64,000 nt of DNA from Fistulifera solaris (taxonomy: Eukaryota; Bacillariophyta; Bacillariophyceae; Naviculales; Stauroneidaceae), in contig AP026139.1 in assembly GCA_030295235.1 (NCBI GenBank), positions 372,001 to 436,000 on the forward strand, given 5' to 3'. A program made the translations under genes and the position numbers. The notes below the pieces were generated by a model, which was given only the letters and a program-made list of their open reading frames with translations, was not told the DNA's origin and ran no database searches. The first letter of the stretch is position 1; each line of letters begins with the position of its first letter. Positions 54,905-64,000 of this stretch are shown here, in pieces.

Positions 54905-56915
54905 CTACGAAGACGAGGTATGGTGTTCTTCGTCAACGCCATGGACATATTGACCCTCACGCTGAGAAAAATTCTGATCTGTAATAAAAGGAGGGTGCGT
55001 AGGGTAGGCTGCTGTAGGTGGAAGAACCATACGTTGACTCATCATAAACTGTGCCTGCCATACGCTTTGCGCCGAGGGTCCTTTTATTTTGACAATTCTT
55101 GATCGAGTTCCTGGTACGAATTCGCCTCGTTGGCTCGCTCTGATGCGAGTTCCTGACAGGTTCTCCAGTTCCGTGAGCGTACTGCCCCCGCGGCCAAGAA
55201 TGGAACCTATCATCGAGTCTGGTACGAGTAATTGAACGCTGAAAACTCCCGGCGCCACCAACGCTGGCGGCTGAGGTACGAATGCTTCGCTATAACCTTG
55301 GGTTGGCGCAGGGCGGATGGGCGGTGACAAGCTCATCGACTGTTCAAATTGCAACGCAAGTAGCTCAGGAGCTGATGTACTGTGTGATACCGTACGGCTT
55401 ACAGACGAGGAAGCATCTAATGGGCCTTGAGGCTGCGGAAGCAAGTGAAGTTGTTGGTTTAAACTGCTTGGAGTAGTAACGGGCAGCCCCGAGCTTGGTA
55501 AGTAAGAAGCTTGTTGAGTCCTGTAGCTTCCAAGAAAATCAGAGGTCGGAAGGTGACCAAATGGAAGCCGCTGATTGAGCATGATCCCTGGCAAATCGGG
55601 GGACGAAGAAATTCGCCTAGGTACACTTGCAGTCTGAGACAAAAGATTAACTTCAGGTGCGGCGCTCCAGTTGGTCGAATCGGTCGCGAGTATTCGATTT
55701 TGATTTGAAGGAATAGGTAGAAGTACCGGCTGCAATTGTCCTCCATACGAGTCGGGGACAGCTTTCGTGTAGCTTGTCGTCATGTTGGCATACCGACAAA
55801 TATCAGGATGCGCAACCATACCGTCCAAAAATCAAATAGACACAGCTTAGACACGACTCCAAGGACTGACCAGTGATCGTAACGATGCGTTCCGAGGTGT
55901 TCAGCATCATGGACGATAAAGTGTAGCCACCAGCATTGTCGACGGCATCTTTCGCCGACAATCGAACAGACGAAACACCCGTGCTTTCCTCCATGAATTT
56001 AATGTTCGATCCGGATTTTCCGATTATCATTCCACAACTTGACGCAGGGACGAGTAATCGCACGACGAAGTCGAACACTGGTGTTGTTCCTCTTTGGCGC
56101 TGCAGTTGCCACGCTACATGTTGGGAATGCTGCTGTTCCTGTAGCATGTGAAGTCTGCCTAGAAGCAATTTAAGCGCAGTTTTACAGTTATCGGGCTCCC
56201 CTTGGACCAGACAAACACGATCTTGAGTACCTGGATAGTAATCCCCAGTCTGGCTCAGCTTAATCCTCGTTGATGATTGCTTCTGAAACTCCGAAATCGT
56301 TTGCCCCGATCGCCCAATGATTGAACCAGCGACATTGTTTGAGACCAGCAACTTGAATGCCGCTGCGCAGGTTGCTGAATTTGGTCTTGCGTATTGATCG
56401 GCTTGATGGGATGGAGACGAAGATTGAGTAGGAGCCACAATGTCTCGGTAGCTCGTTGGTTGAGAAAATGAGGTAAAGTCGGATGGCGAGCTTGCCGACC
56501 AACTGGACACTCCTTCTTCTGTAAAGTGACTAGCGTGATGTTGAGGTTGAGATGTATGAGTATGAGATGAATGAGTGTGTGGCGTGTGAGAGGCTAGCCC
56601 CTCTCTTGCAAAGTCAGGCTCTTCTTCGCTTGTACTCAAGTGAGGCAGCGATGAATTTCCTAAACTTGTTGGTGTTGTTGTGGTTCCGGTTGTAGGAACC
56701 GATGAATGTTCGGGCGAGGGCGATTTCGATGTGCTGATTGGCCCCACTTCACATTTAATGGTTGCTGTGCCCTCAGGAGCTAGTAACGCTATATTTGTAG
56801 TTGTGTGGGAAAGGGGCTGACTGTGTGAGGGAGCTGTGCTGTGAGAGCGAATGTCGTGTGCTAGGGATGATGTGAGGTGCTGATTGTGTGACGAATTTTG
56901 AGATGTAGAATTTTC
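54905..56915 (-). CDS. Three-KH RNA-binding protein, NOVA/PCBP-like, 5' end unresolved
   Basis: At least 670 residues with three KH domains of the poly(C)-binding/NOVA kind: FKLLVSNNVAGSIIGRSGQT, VRLLVPASSCGMIIGKSGSN and VQLLVPDSMIGSILGRGGST, each with an intact GxxG loop. Between KH2 and KH3 lies a Ser/Pro/Gln-rich stretch, and the N-terminal part is His/Ser/Thr-rich (HTPHTHSSHTHTSQPQHH). The frame steps at A5 55827-55831 (plus strand); one base fewer joins VYLIL to DGMVAHPDICRY. The reading frame is open upstream to 56921 but has no ATG there; TTAAG before 56915 may be a splice acceptor, with the first exon farther right, perhaps the short open frame near 57400-57444 (MAKEAVASQRRSIVAG followed by a GTAAGA donor). 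Confidence 0.8.
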
Positions 56916-56921
56916 CTTAAG

Positions 56922-58090
56922 TCAAAATAGTAACAAAGAATGTGAGAACGAGAGGCAACCAACAAAGCCTGTCTCAGAAAAGGGTTCTGCATCTACGTAC
57001 ACTCGATAAGGACATAATTCGCTGTTAACCTGTCTCCGAATGTTGACGTAAACGAGATTGTCCAATTTATAATGTTTCAGGCACAAATCACAACAAGCAG
57101 AAACTACGATGGGTTGACAATGCAGCCATTCCCTCCGATTCTGAGGAAGAAATTACAAGCAGGGTGAGTGCATGCACTTGTCGAAACGCCTATAACGCAA
57201 TCGTCTTATTTCTTTCACAAGGTCACGCATTCTGCTTCACAATAGAGCTCTTTTCTCTGAAGAAGTTTGGTTGAAAAGCATCTTGTTGTCCCCCTAAAAA
57301 GTGAGAAAGGAACGATTTTGTTTGCTTAACGGCGGGATCTCAGAGCCTAAGTTCGACGAGCCGCTATCGCTTCTCCGGAAACAGTTAATGTCGTTCTTAC
57401 CAGCAACAATAGACCTTCTTTGTGAAGCAACTGCTTCTTTTGCCATTGGATCGAAAAGATGGGAGCTATAAGAAGATGCACGCACTTTTTGCTCCTTGTC
57501 GTCTTCGAAGTTTCATGTCGTTCGTTGCTGACTGACGTGCGTACTTGCTACTTGCGTTTGTAGTCTACGTCCGACGTCAAAACATGAGCAATTTAGTCGC
57601 GGATACGAACGGCTCTGTGCGTACTACGTTGTCTGTAAAGTACAGCCCATTGTACAACAGCTTTTAATGTACAAAAGTGATGACGAATGACGTCGACTGT
57701 GACTTTGTCTCGTGATTTGTGGTATCACATACCGGGACTCGATATACCTTGTAAATAGCGATAAATGAGTAAACCGGTAAGATAGTCTCGCCGTAAATAT
57801 TCATAAGTATGGTAAGGTTTCTCCTACTTAAATCTCTAAGCAATTTTCTATTATGGCGAACGCCATGCCGCTACTTAGGAGAAGTGAAAACCGTTCCCGA
57901 GCTCCGACACACGAAGAGACATTTGTGAGATCAATCGAACAACATCAAAAAATTTCGACCGTCGTTTGCATCCTTCATTTTCTGCGATCCGATTGTGTCA
58001 ACAGTTTTGGTCGCTCGCTATCTCAAATAGCCCATTATTTCAAAACAAAAACCAAAGAAATACTTTCATTATCAACAACAGAACAAAAAA
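56922..58090. other. Spacer with possible first exon of the KH gene and E2 promoter
   Basis: About 1.2 kb. The minus strand may hold the first exon of the NOVA-like gene (ATG near 57444). The plus strand has an open frame from 57853 that overlaps the E2 start in another frame and is judged a shadow. Nothing else seen. Confidence 0.4.
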
Positions 58091-59165
58091 ATGTCGACAA
58101 ATCGCATCTCGGTTTACAGTCAATACACCCGCAGCAGCTCAAGTTCCAGTACCAGCGAGAACTTGCCTCCGCGAACTCTTGCTCGTTTATCGCGAGAAGT
58201 CCGCAATTTACAGAAATCTCCCCCCTGAAGGTGTAAGACTTGTCGTAGATGAAGAGACTGGTTTGCCCACGAACCTTGGAGAGCTCATGGTACGTCGTTC
58301 TCCGACTGCAAAGAGAGGTTGCTTTCGCTGCAATTGAATTCGCTGAAATGGAAGGTGACCCCCAGTCCCAACGTGTTTTAGTCTCTTCATTAGTGTACTG
58401 TCGCACTGTTTCCGTTGAAACGCTCACGTACACAATTGGCTATACCAAAATTTTACACTTGATTGCCCAAGCCGATGTTGTTTTTTGTTACGATCAAAAA
58501 GAACTTTTGTGTACAAATCCGCCTCCAAATAACCGTATTGCCGCCGGGGGTCCTTGTGGAAAACCTCTTCTCACTCTAAACTTTTTGTCACTGATCTTTT
58601 CTAGGCTGAAATGCAAGGCCCCCAAGGGACCCCTTATGAGGGCAAATACTTTCTGCTGAAGCTTGTGTTCGGTTCGGAATTTCCTGCAGTTCCGCCGCGA
58701 GGATTTTTTCTTACCAAGATTTTTCACCCTAATGTCGATTTGTCGACGGGGGCTATTTGCGTTAACACACTCAAGAAAGATTGGACATCGGAGACAAAGC
58801 TTAGTCACGTTTTGGCTGTGATTCGTTGTTTATTGATTGTCCCGTTCCCGGAGTCAAGTTTGAACGACGAGGCAGGGAAACTATTTATGGAGTCCTATGA
58901 TGAATATGCGAAGAGAGCTCGTTTACTTGCCGATGTCCACGGACGATCCTCATCAGTGACAAAAGAAGGAGCTGATCCCGCCGACGATGTCACTTTGTCA
59001 AAAAGTATAGCAGACGAACGAGGGGTGTTGCAGTCTTCTTCCGATAGTAGCCGCAACAATAGTCAAAAACTGGCTAGCTCTCCCGTCTCTCCTTCCAAGA
59101 AACTTGTTGCAGGAGCTGTTGGTGCGAAGAAAGTTAACAAGAAGAAAAGCCTAAAGCGATTGTAG
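58091..59165 (+). CDS. UBE2S: Ubiquitin-conjugating enzyme E2, UBE2S type
   Basis: UBE2S extends Lys11-linked ubiquitin chains with the anaphase-promoting complex. About 252 residues. Exon 1 begins MSTNRISVYSQYTRSSSS and has LARLSREVRNLQKSPPEGV; exon 2 begins AEMQGPQGTPYEGKYF. The catalytic block is LTKIFHPNVDLSTGAICVNT with the active Cys, followed by LKKDWTSETKLSHVLAVI and FPESSLNDEAGKL, all closer to UBE2S than to other E2s. The C-terminal tail is Lys-rich and ends KKKSLKRL, like the LRRL end of human UBE2S that docks on the APC/C. The intron 58290-58604 is long for this window. The frame steps at C6 58220-58225; five C restore QKSPPEGVRLVV. Confidence 0.9.
58290..58604 (+). other. Long intron in the UBE2S-like gene
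   Basis: GTACGT donor after ELM and GATCTTTTCTAG acceptor, 315 bases, three to four times the usual length here. Exon 2 start is fixed by homology (AEMQGPQGTPYEG). Confidence 0.8.
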
Positions 59166-60023
59166 CGTACTCTCGTTAGCAACTCTCGACGATGACCAGC
59201 AGCGATTTCATTCAGCATCTTATCATCGGCTTTCGAAATAATAACGATGCGCCGTAACATTAGGTAGCTGAAACTTCAAAGCAGCAATGTAATTACATTT
59301 CCTAGTTAGATTCATCAGCACGTAAAAATATTTAGCTAACCGTCGCAGTCAAATATTCTTTGACCATAGCCCATAAAAGCACACGAAATGATACTCTCTG
59401 CTGATTCTGTGATTTCGTGTCAAAACTTCGTCTTGTGATCTCCGCAAGTCAAAATCTTTTGTCGCCCTACTCTCTCTTCATCTGCTTTACCTTTTGTCAA
59501 CCACTTCGAGTCTTCGCGTTGCCAATAGCTACCCTGGTACCGGTACCGTAGCTTGAAAGTGAGGAACGAGCCTGTATGCTCCAACGACACGTACTGTCAC
59601 CTTTGCAGTACAATGTACAGGGTGTTTCACCAAATCTTTCGAAGGGCACGTTCACTACCGCAAGGAAACCGCTACGAGCTGCATCAATTCAAGTTGACGT
59701 ATATACTCCAGACGGTGTCAGTACATTTTTCAATGTCGAAAAAATCTGATGGACGTCGGACGTCGTGCAAAGAAGCACTCGATCGACCGACTAAAAAGCA
59801 AACATTCTTGCAGTCGAAGAAAGTCGCGTTGTCATTATTGTTGCATACCAGGTACCTTGTCAACGTATTAGAAGAAAAGATCGCTCTTTCCAAAGAACCC
59901 AAATTTTCTCTTGCAGGACCATTTATCAGCAATATACAGGCCTGCCAGCACGAGAGAAGTCGCTCAATATCGGTTTCAAGTTCACTTTTCTTCTTGCAAA
60001 GCTTTGATTCTCTATTTTAGAGG
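59166..60023. promoter_or_regulatory. Upstream region of metH, with GGTACC motifs
   Basis: 858 bases. GGTACCGGTACCG at about 59535-59548 lies some 480 bases before the ATG and a further CCAGGTACC at about 59849. An open frame of 155 codons (59553-60020) has no domain and is judged part of the promoter or leader. Confidence 0.45.
59530..59551. repeat. GGTACC-type palindrome cluster
   Basis: CCCTGGTACCGGTACCGTAG, same motif family as at 929-990 and 43669-43694. Confidence 0.65.
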
Positions 60024-63000
60024 ATGTCGGCATTGCCAAAGAAAATACCGCGAAAGCTATTCAGCTATGACAACGTCGAACCTTCGCCTGCGACAGAGCC
60101 CCCGAGACCGACGTCCGAAGCCGCTCAGAATTATATTCCCAACTCGTATCGAAATTCCAAGTTGTCGCATGCCAGCATCCAAGCCATTCGTGACAAAAGC
60201 ACGCTCTCGCCTGATTTGCGAAGCCAGATCGACTATCAGCAGAGTGAAGGATTGTATCCGGCTTCGTTTCCGCACTATGTGAGAGGACGGGACAGTTTGC
60301 GCAAACACATCACCCAGCTCTTCACCAGCCGAATCGCCATTTATGACGGTGCGATGGGAACGATGATCCAAAATTATGCCAAGAAGAACAAACTGGAAGA
60401 GGACGAGTACCGCGGAGAACGTTTCAAGGACTGGAAGTGCAACGTGAAAGGTAACAATGATATGCTGAGCATCACTCAGCCGCACATCATTCAGGGAATC
60501 TACCGCCAGTACCTCGAAGAGGGAGGATCAGACTTGATCGGCACCAATACGTTCTCGTCAACGACCATCGCCATGGCCGACTACGAGATGGAGGCGTACG
60601 CATATGAATTGAACTACTGGGGTGCCCGTTTGGCCCGCGAGGTTTGTGACGAAGTGACCGCCAGAGACCCCGCCAAGCCGCGTTTCGTGGTTGGTGCGAT
60701 TGGCCCTACGAACCGCACTGGTTCGATTTCTCCGTCTGTTGAAGACCCGTCCGCCCGGAACGTGACATTTGACGAGTTGGTGGAGACGTATTTCGAGCAG
60801 GTGGTCGGGTTGATGGACGGCGGTGCCGACATTTTGATGGTAGAGACCATCTTCGACACGCTGAATGCCAAGGCTGCGTTATATGCGATTGGGGAGTACT
60901 TGGAGTTCAGCGGCTTGGATATTCCTGTCTTTGTGTCTGGTACTCTCGTTGATCAGTCGGGCCGCACGCTTTCGGGTCAAACCGGCGAGGCGTTCTACGC
61001 CTCGATCCGCCACGCCAAGCCGATGTGCGTGGGATTGAACTGCGCCCTTGGTGCCCAACACATGACCCCGTTTGTGGAACGATTGGCCGGTTGCGTCGAG
61101 TGCTTTATGCACGTTTGTAAGTATATAGAAATGGGAATAGTGCAGGCCTAAACGATTTTCGCTTGTCTGACTCGTTTGGACTTCTTCTCATTCAGACTCT
61201 AACGCCGGTCTTCCGAATGCAATGGGTGGATATGACGACTCTCCCGAAACAATGGCGGAACAGAATCGGTTGTTCTTTGAGAATGGTTGGTTAAATATGG
61301 TCGGCGGTTGTTGTGGGTCTACCCCGCCTCACATCAGGGCTATTCGTGAGGTCTCGGAGGGCTACGAACCGCGAAAGCTTCCGGATGTCGGTCGTCCCAA
61401 GATGTGGCTGTCGGGCCTGGAGGACATGAAGGTAGAGGACGTGCACAACCACCTCGGTCTTCCGTTCTTGAATGTTGGCGAGCGCTGCAACATCGCGGGC
61501 TCGATCAAGTTCAAGAAGTTGATGATGGCGGGGGACTACGGTGCTGCGATGGACATTGCCAAGCAGCAGGTCGAGGACGGTGCGCACGTAATTGACATTA
61601 ACGTTGACGACGGCATGCTGGATGGTCTGGCAGCTATGCAAAAGTTTGTCAAGATTGCAGTGACGGAGCCTGAGGTAGCGAAAGTCCCGTTCATGTTGGA
61701 TGCCTCGAAGTTCGAGATTGTGTTGGCCGGCTTGAAGTGGTGCCAGGGCAAGCCCATCGTGAACTCTATTTCGCTGAAAGTCGGCGAAGAGATGTTTATT
61801 GAGCACGCGACGCTGCTGAAGAAACATGGTGCGGCTGTTGTTGTGATGGCGTTCGACGAGGAAGGTCAGGCTGCGACAGAATCGGAGAAGGTCCGCATTT
61901 GCAAGCGTTCTTACGATATCTTGGTGAACAAGGTCAAGTTCCCACCTGAGGACATTATTTTCGATCCGAATGTGTTAACGATTGGTACTGGCATGGAAGA
62001 GCACGCGAACTACGGCGTTGATTTCATTAATGCCTGCAAAACAATTAAGGAAGAGTGTCCGTACGTGAAGATCAGCGGTGGTATCTCGAATCTTTCGTTC
62101 GGCTTCCGTGGTGTGACGAAGATTCGGGAGTCGATTCACGCCGTGTTTCTGCACCACGCCATTTTGGAATCCGGCATGGATGTCGGTATCGTCAACGCAA
62201 AAGAGATGCTTGCGATTGACGCGCTGGAACCTGACATGCTTGAATTATGCGAGAATCTAGTTTTCAATAAGACTGAGGACGCTACGGACGAAATGTTGGA
62301 ACGTACCGCCTACGAACGAGCCGTTATTGATGCCCAAAAGAAAGGACTACCTCCTCCCCGAAAGCCTCGAGGCAAGGTTGTGAACAAACCTAGAATGATG
62401 TTCAGCTATGACAACGTCGAACCTTCGCCTGCGACAGAGCCCCCGAGACCGACGTCCGAAGCCGCTCAGAATTATATTCCCAACTCGTATCGAAATTCCA
62501 AGTTGTCGCATGCCAGCATCCAAGCCATTCGTGACAAAAGCACGCTCTCGCCTGATTTGCGAAGCCAGATCGACTATCAGCAGAGTGAAGGATTGTATCC
62601 GGCTTCGTTTCCGCACTATGTGAGAGGACGGGACAGTTTGCGCAAACACATCACCCAGCTCTTCACCAGCCGAATCGCCATTTATGACGGTGCGATGGGA
62701 ACGATGATCCAAAATTATGCCAAGAAGAACAAACTGGAAGAGGACGAGTACCGCGGAGAACGTTTCAAGGACTGGAAGTGCAACGTGAAAGGTAACAATG
62801 ATATGCTGAGCATCACTCAGCCGCACATCATTCAGGGAATCTACCGCCAGTACCTCGAAGAGGGAGGATCAGACTTGATCGGCACCAATACGTTCTCGTC
62901 AACGACCATCGCCATGGCCGACTACGAGATGGAGGCGTACGCATATGAATTGAACTACTGGGGTGCCCGTTTGGCCCGCGAGGTTTGTGACGAAGTGACC

Positions 63001-64000
63001 GCCAGAGACCCCGCCAAGCCGCGTTTCGTGGTTGGTGCGATTGGCCCTACGAACCGCACTGGTTCGATTTCTCCGTCTGTTGAAGACCCGTCCGCCCGGA
63101 ACGTGACATTTGACGAGTTGGTGGAGACGTATTTCGAGCAGGTGGTCGGGTTGATGGACGGCGGTGCCGACATTTTGATGGTAGAGACCATCTTCGACAC
63201 GCTGAATGCCAAGGCTGCGTTATATGCGATTGGGGAGTACTTGGAGTTCAGCGGCTTGGATATTCCTGTCTTTGTGTCTGGTACTCTCGTTGATCAGTCG
63301 GGCCGCACGCTTTCGGGTCAAACCGGCGAGGCGTTCTACGCCTCGATCCGCCACGCCAAGCCGATGTGCGTGGGATTGAACTGCGCCCTTGGTGCCCAAC
63401 ACATGACCCCGTTTGTGGAACGATTGGCCGGTTGCGTCGAGTGCTTTATGCACGTTTGTAAGTATATAGAAATGGGAATAGTGCAGGCCTAAACGATTTT
63501 CGCTTGTCTGACTCGTTTGGACTTCTTCTCATTCAGACTCTAACGCCGGTCTTCCGAATGCAATGGGTGGATATGACGACTCTCCCGAAACAATGGCGGA
63601 ACAGAATCGGTTGTTCTTTGAGAATGGTTGGTTAAATATGGTCGGCGGTTGTTGTGGGTCTACCCCGCCTCACATCAGGGCTATTCGTGAGGTCTCGGAG
63701 GGCTACGAACCGCGAAAGCTTCCGGATGTCGGTCGTCCCAAGATGTGGCTGTCGGGCCTGGAGGACATGAAGGTAGAGGACGTGCACAACCACCTCGGTC
63801 TTCCGTTCTTGAATGTTGGCGAGCGCTGCAACATCGCGGGCTCGATCAAGTTCAAGAAGTTGATGATGGCGGGGGACTACGGTGCTGCGATGGACATTGC
63901 CAAGCAGCAGGTCGAGGACGGTGCGCACGTAATTGACATTAACGTTGACGACGGCATGCTGGATGGTCTGACAGCTATGCAAAAGTTTGTCAAGATTGCA
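60024..64000 (+). CDS. metH: Cobalamin-dependent methionine synthase with repeated front half, runs off right edge
   Basis: MetH moves a methyl group from 5-methyltetrahydrofolate to homocysteine through cobalamin. The start is MSALPKKIPRKLFSYDN at 60024. Residues about 80-370 form the homocysteine domain, with GAMGTMIQ near its start and zinc ligands in GLNCALG and GGCCGSTPP; the next 300 form the pterin domain (NVGERCNIAGS, DINVDDGMLDG, ISNLSFGFRG). Introns at 61117-61195 and 63458-63536 restore VYSNAGLPNAMGGYD. At 62401, where the cobalamin cap domain should begin, the frame runs instead into a second copy of residues from FSYDNVEPS on, so as read the protein would be Hcy-pterin-Hcy-pterin before any B12 domain. 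No indel breaks the frame. The B12 and activation domains must lie beyond 64000. MTRR, its reactivating partner, is at 13.6 kb. Confidence 0.9.
60060..62400 (+). repeat. Tandem repeat in metH, unit 1 (2341 bp)
   Basis: The unit begins TTCAGCTATGACAACG and ends at CCTAGAATGATG, containing the homocysteine domain, its intron and the pterin domain. It is followed at once by a second copy. The base before each copy differs (A at 60059, G at 62400), fixing the left edge. Confidence 0.95.
61117..61195 (+). other. Intron in metH, unit 1
   Basis: GTAAGT donor and TCATTCAG acceptor, 79 bases, phase 1; repeated at 63458-63536 in unit 2. Confidence 0.88.
62401..64000 (+). repeat. Tandem repeat in metH, unit 2 (1600 bp visible)
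   Basis: Matches unit 1 at a constant offset of 2341. The only difference I found is G at 61630 against A at 63971 (Ala to Thr in the pterin domain). The right end lies outside the window, so the copy number is unknown. Confidence 0.95.
63458..63536 (+). other. Intron in metH, unit 2
   Basis: Identical copy of the intron at 61117-61195, 2341 bases downstream. Confidence 0.88.

Noticed and set aside
59553-60020. Open frame of 155 codons upstream of metH
   Set aside because: Ends just before the metH ATG, has no domain and includes promoter-like GGTACC DNA; more likely promoter and leader.
1-64000. Search for virus copies, LTR elements, transposons, CRISPR arrays, tRNA and rRNA genes
   Set aside because: No diagnostic protein blocks, terminal repeats, spacer arrays or tRNA box patterns were found by eye. 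A profile search would be needed to exclude very old remnants.

Overview
The window reads as nuclear DNA of a diatom, most likely a pennate one of the Phaeodactylum kind. This is inferred from gene density (about one gene per 2.3 kb), short GT-AG introns (64-108 nt, with one of about 315 nt and one of 262 nt), near-even base composition, a plastid presequence with an ASAFAP-like motif at 39542, and a set of eukaryotic housekeeping genes. The species is not proven. No CRISPR array, tRNA, rRNA, virus copy or recognisable transposon was found.

Layout. Positions 1-4.3 kb: the start of an acidic minus-strand protein, the GTPase Ran, and a DHHC palmitoyltransferase. 4.3-9.1 kb: gene-poor DNA with diverged repeats. 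9.1-18.5 kb: a TALE homeodomain protein with a C-terminal RING-like finger, an SRAP (HMCES/YedK) protein, an Fyv7-like ribosome biogenesis factor, methionine synthase reductase, a CS-domain protein and an UNC93-like transporter. 18.8-29 kb: an OSCA/TMEM63-like channel, a Kex1-like serine carboxypeptidase, a KH splicing-type protein, a small coiled-coil protein and an unknown membrane protein. 29-39 kb: RPB2, a copper amine oxidase and a SET-domain methyltransferase. 39.5-49.5 kb: a plastid-targeted Pro/Ala-rich protein, a TAZ zinc finger, RPC6/RPC34, PepN-type aminopeptidase, a class I methyltransferase and an acidic unknown. 49.9-54.8 kb: two tandem TMEM184/DUF300 paralogues. 54.9-64 kb: a NOVA-like KH protein, a UBE2S-type E2 enzyme and B12-dependent methionine synthase (MetH).

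How the genes relate. Methionine synthase (60 kb) and its reductase (13.6 kb) are functional partners about 45 kb apart. RPB2 and RPC6 belong to RNA polymerases II and III. Two KH proteins point to RNA processing. Many genes lie head to head over short shared promoters, and several of these spacers hold clusters of a GGTACC/GGTACCGGTACC-type motif.

Two features dominate. First, the front half of metH is present as a 2341-bp direct tandem repeat that keeps reading frame and differs at one base over the visible 1.6 kb. Second, I count about 25 single-base frame discontinuities in 21 otherwise conserved genes, nearly all at homopolymer runs and in both directions, including three in the essential gene RPB2. 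This looks like base-calling error in the assembly rather than gene decay, so coordinates below span whole genes and note where the frame steps.
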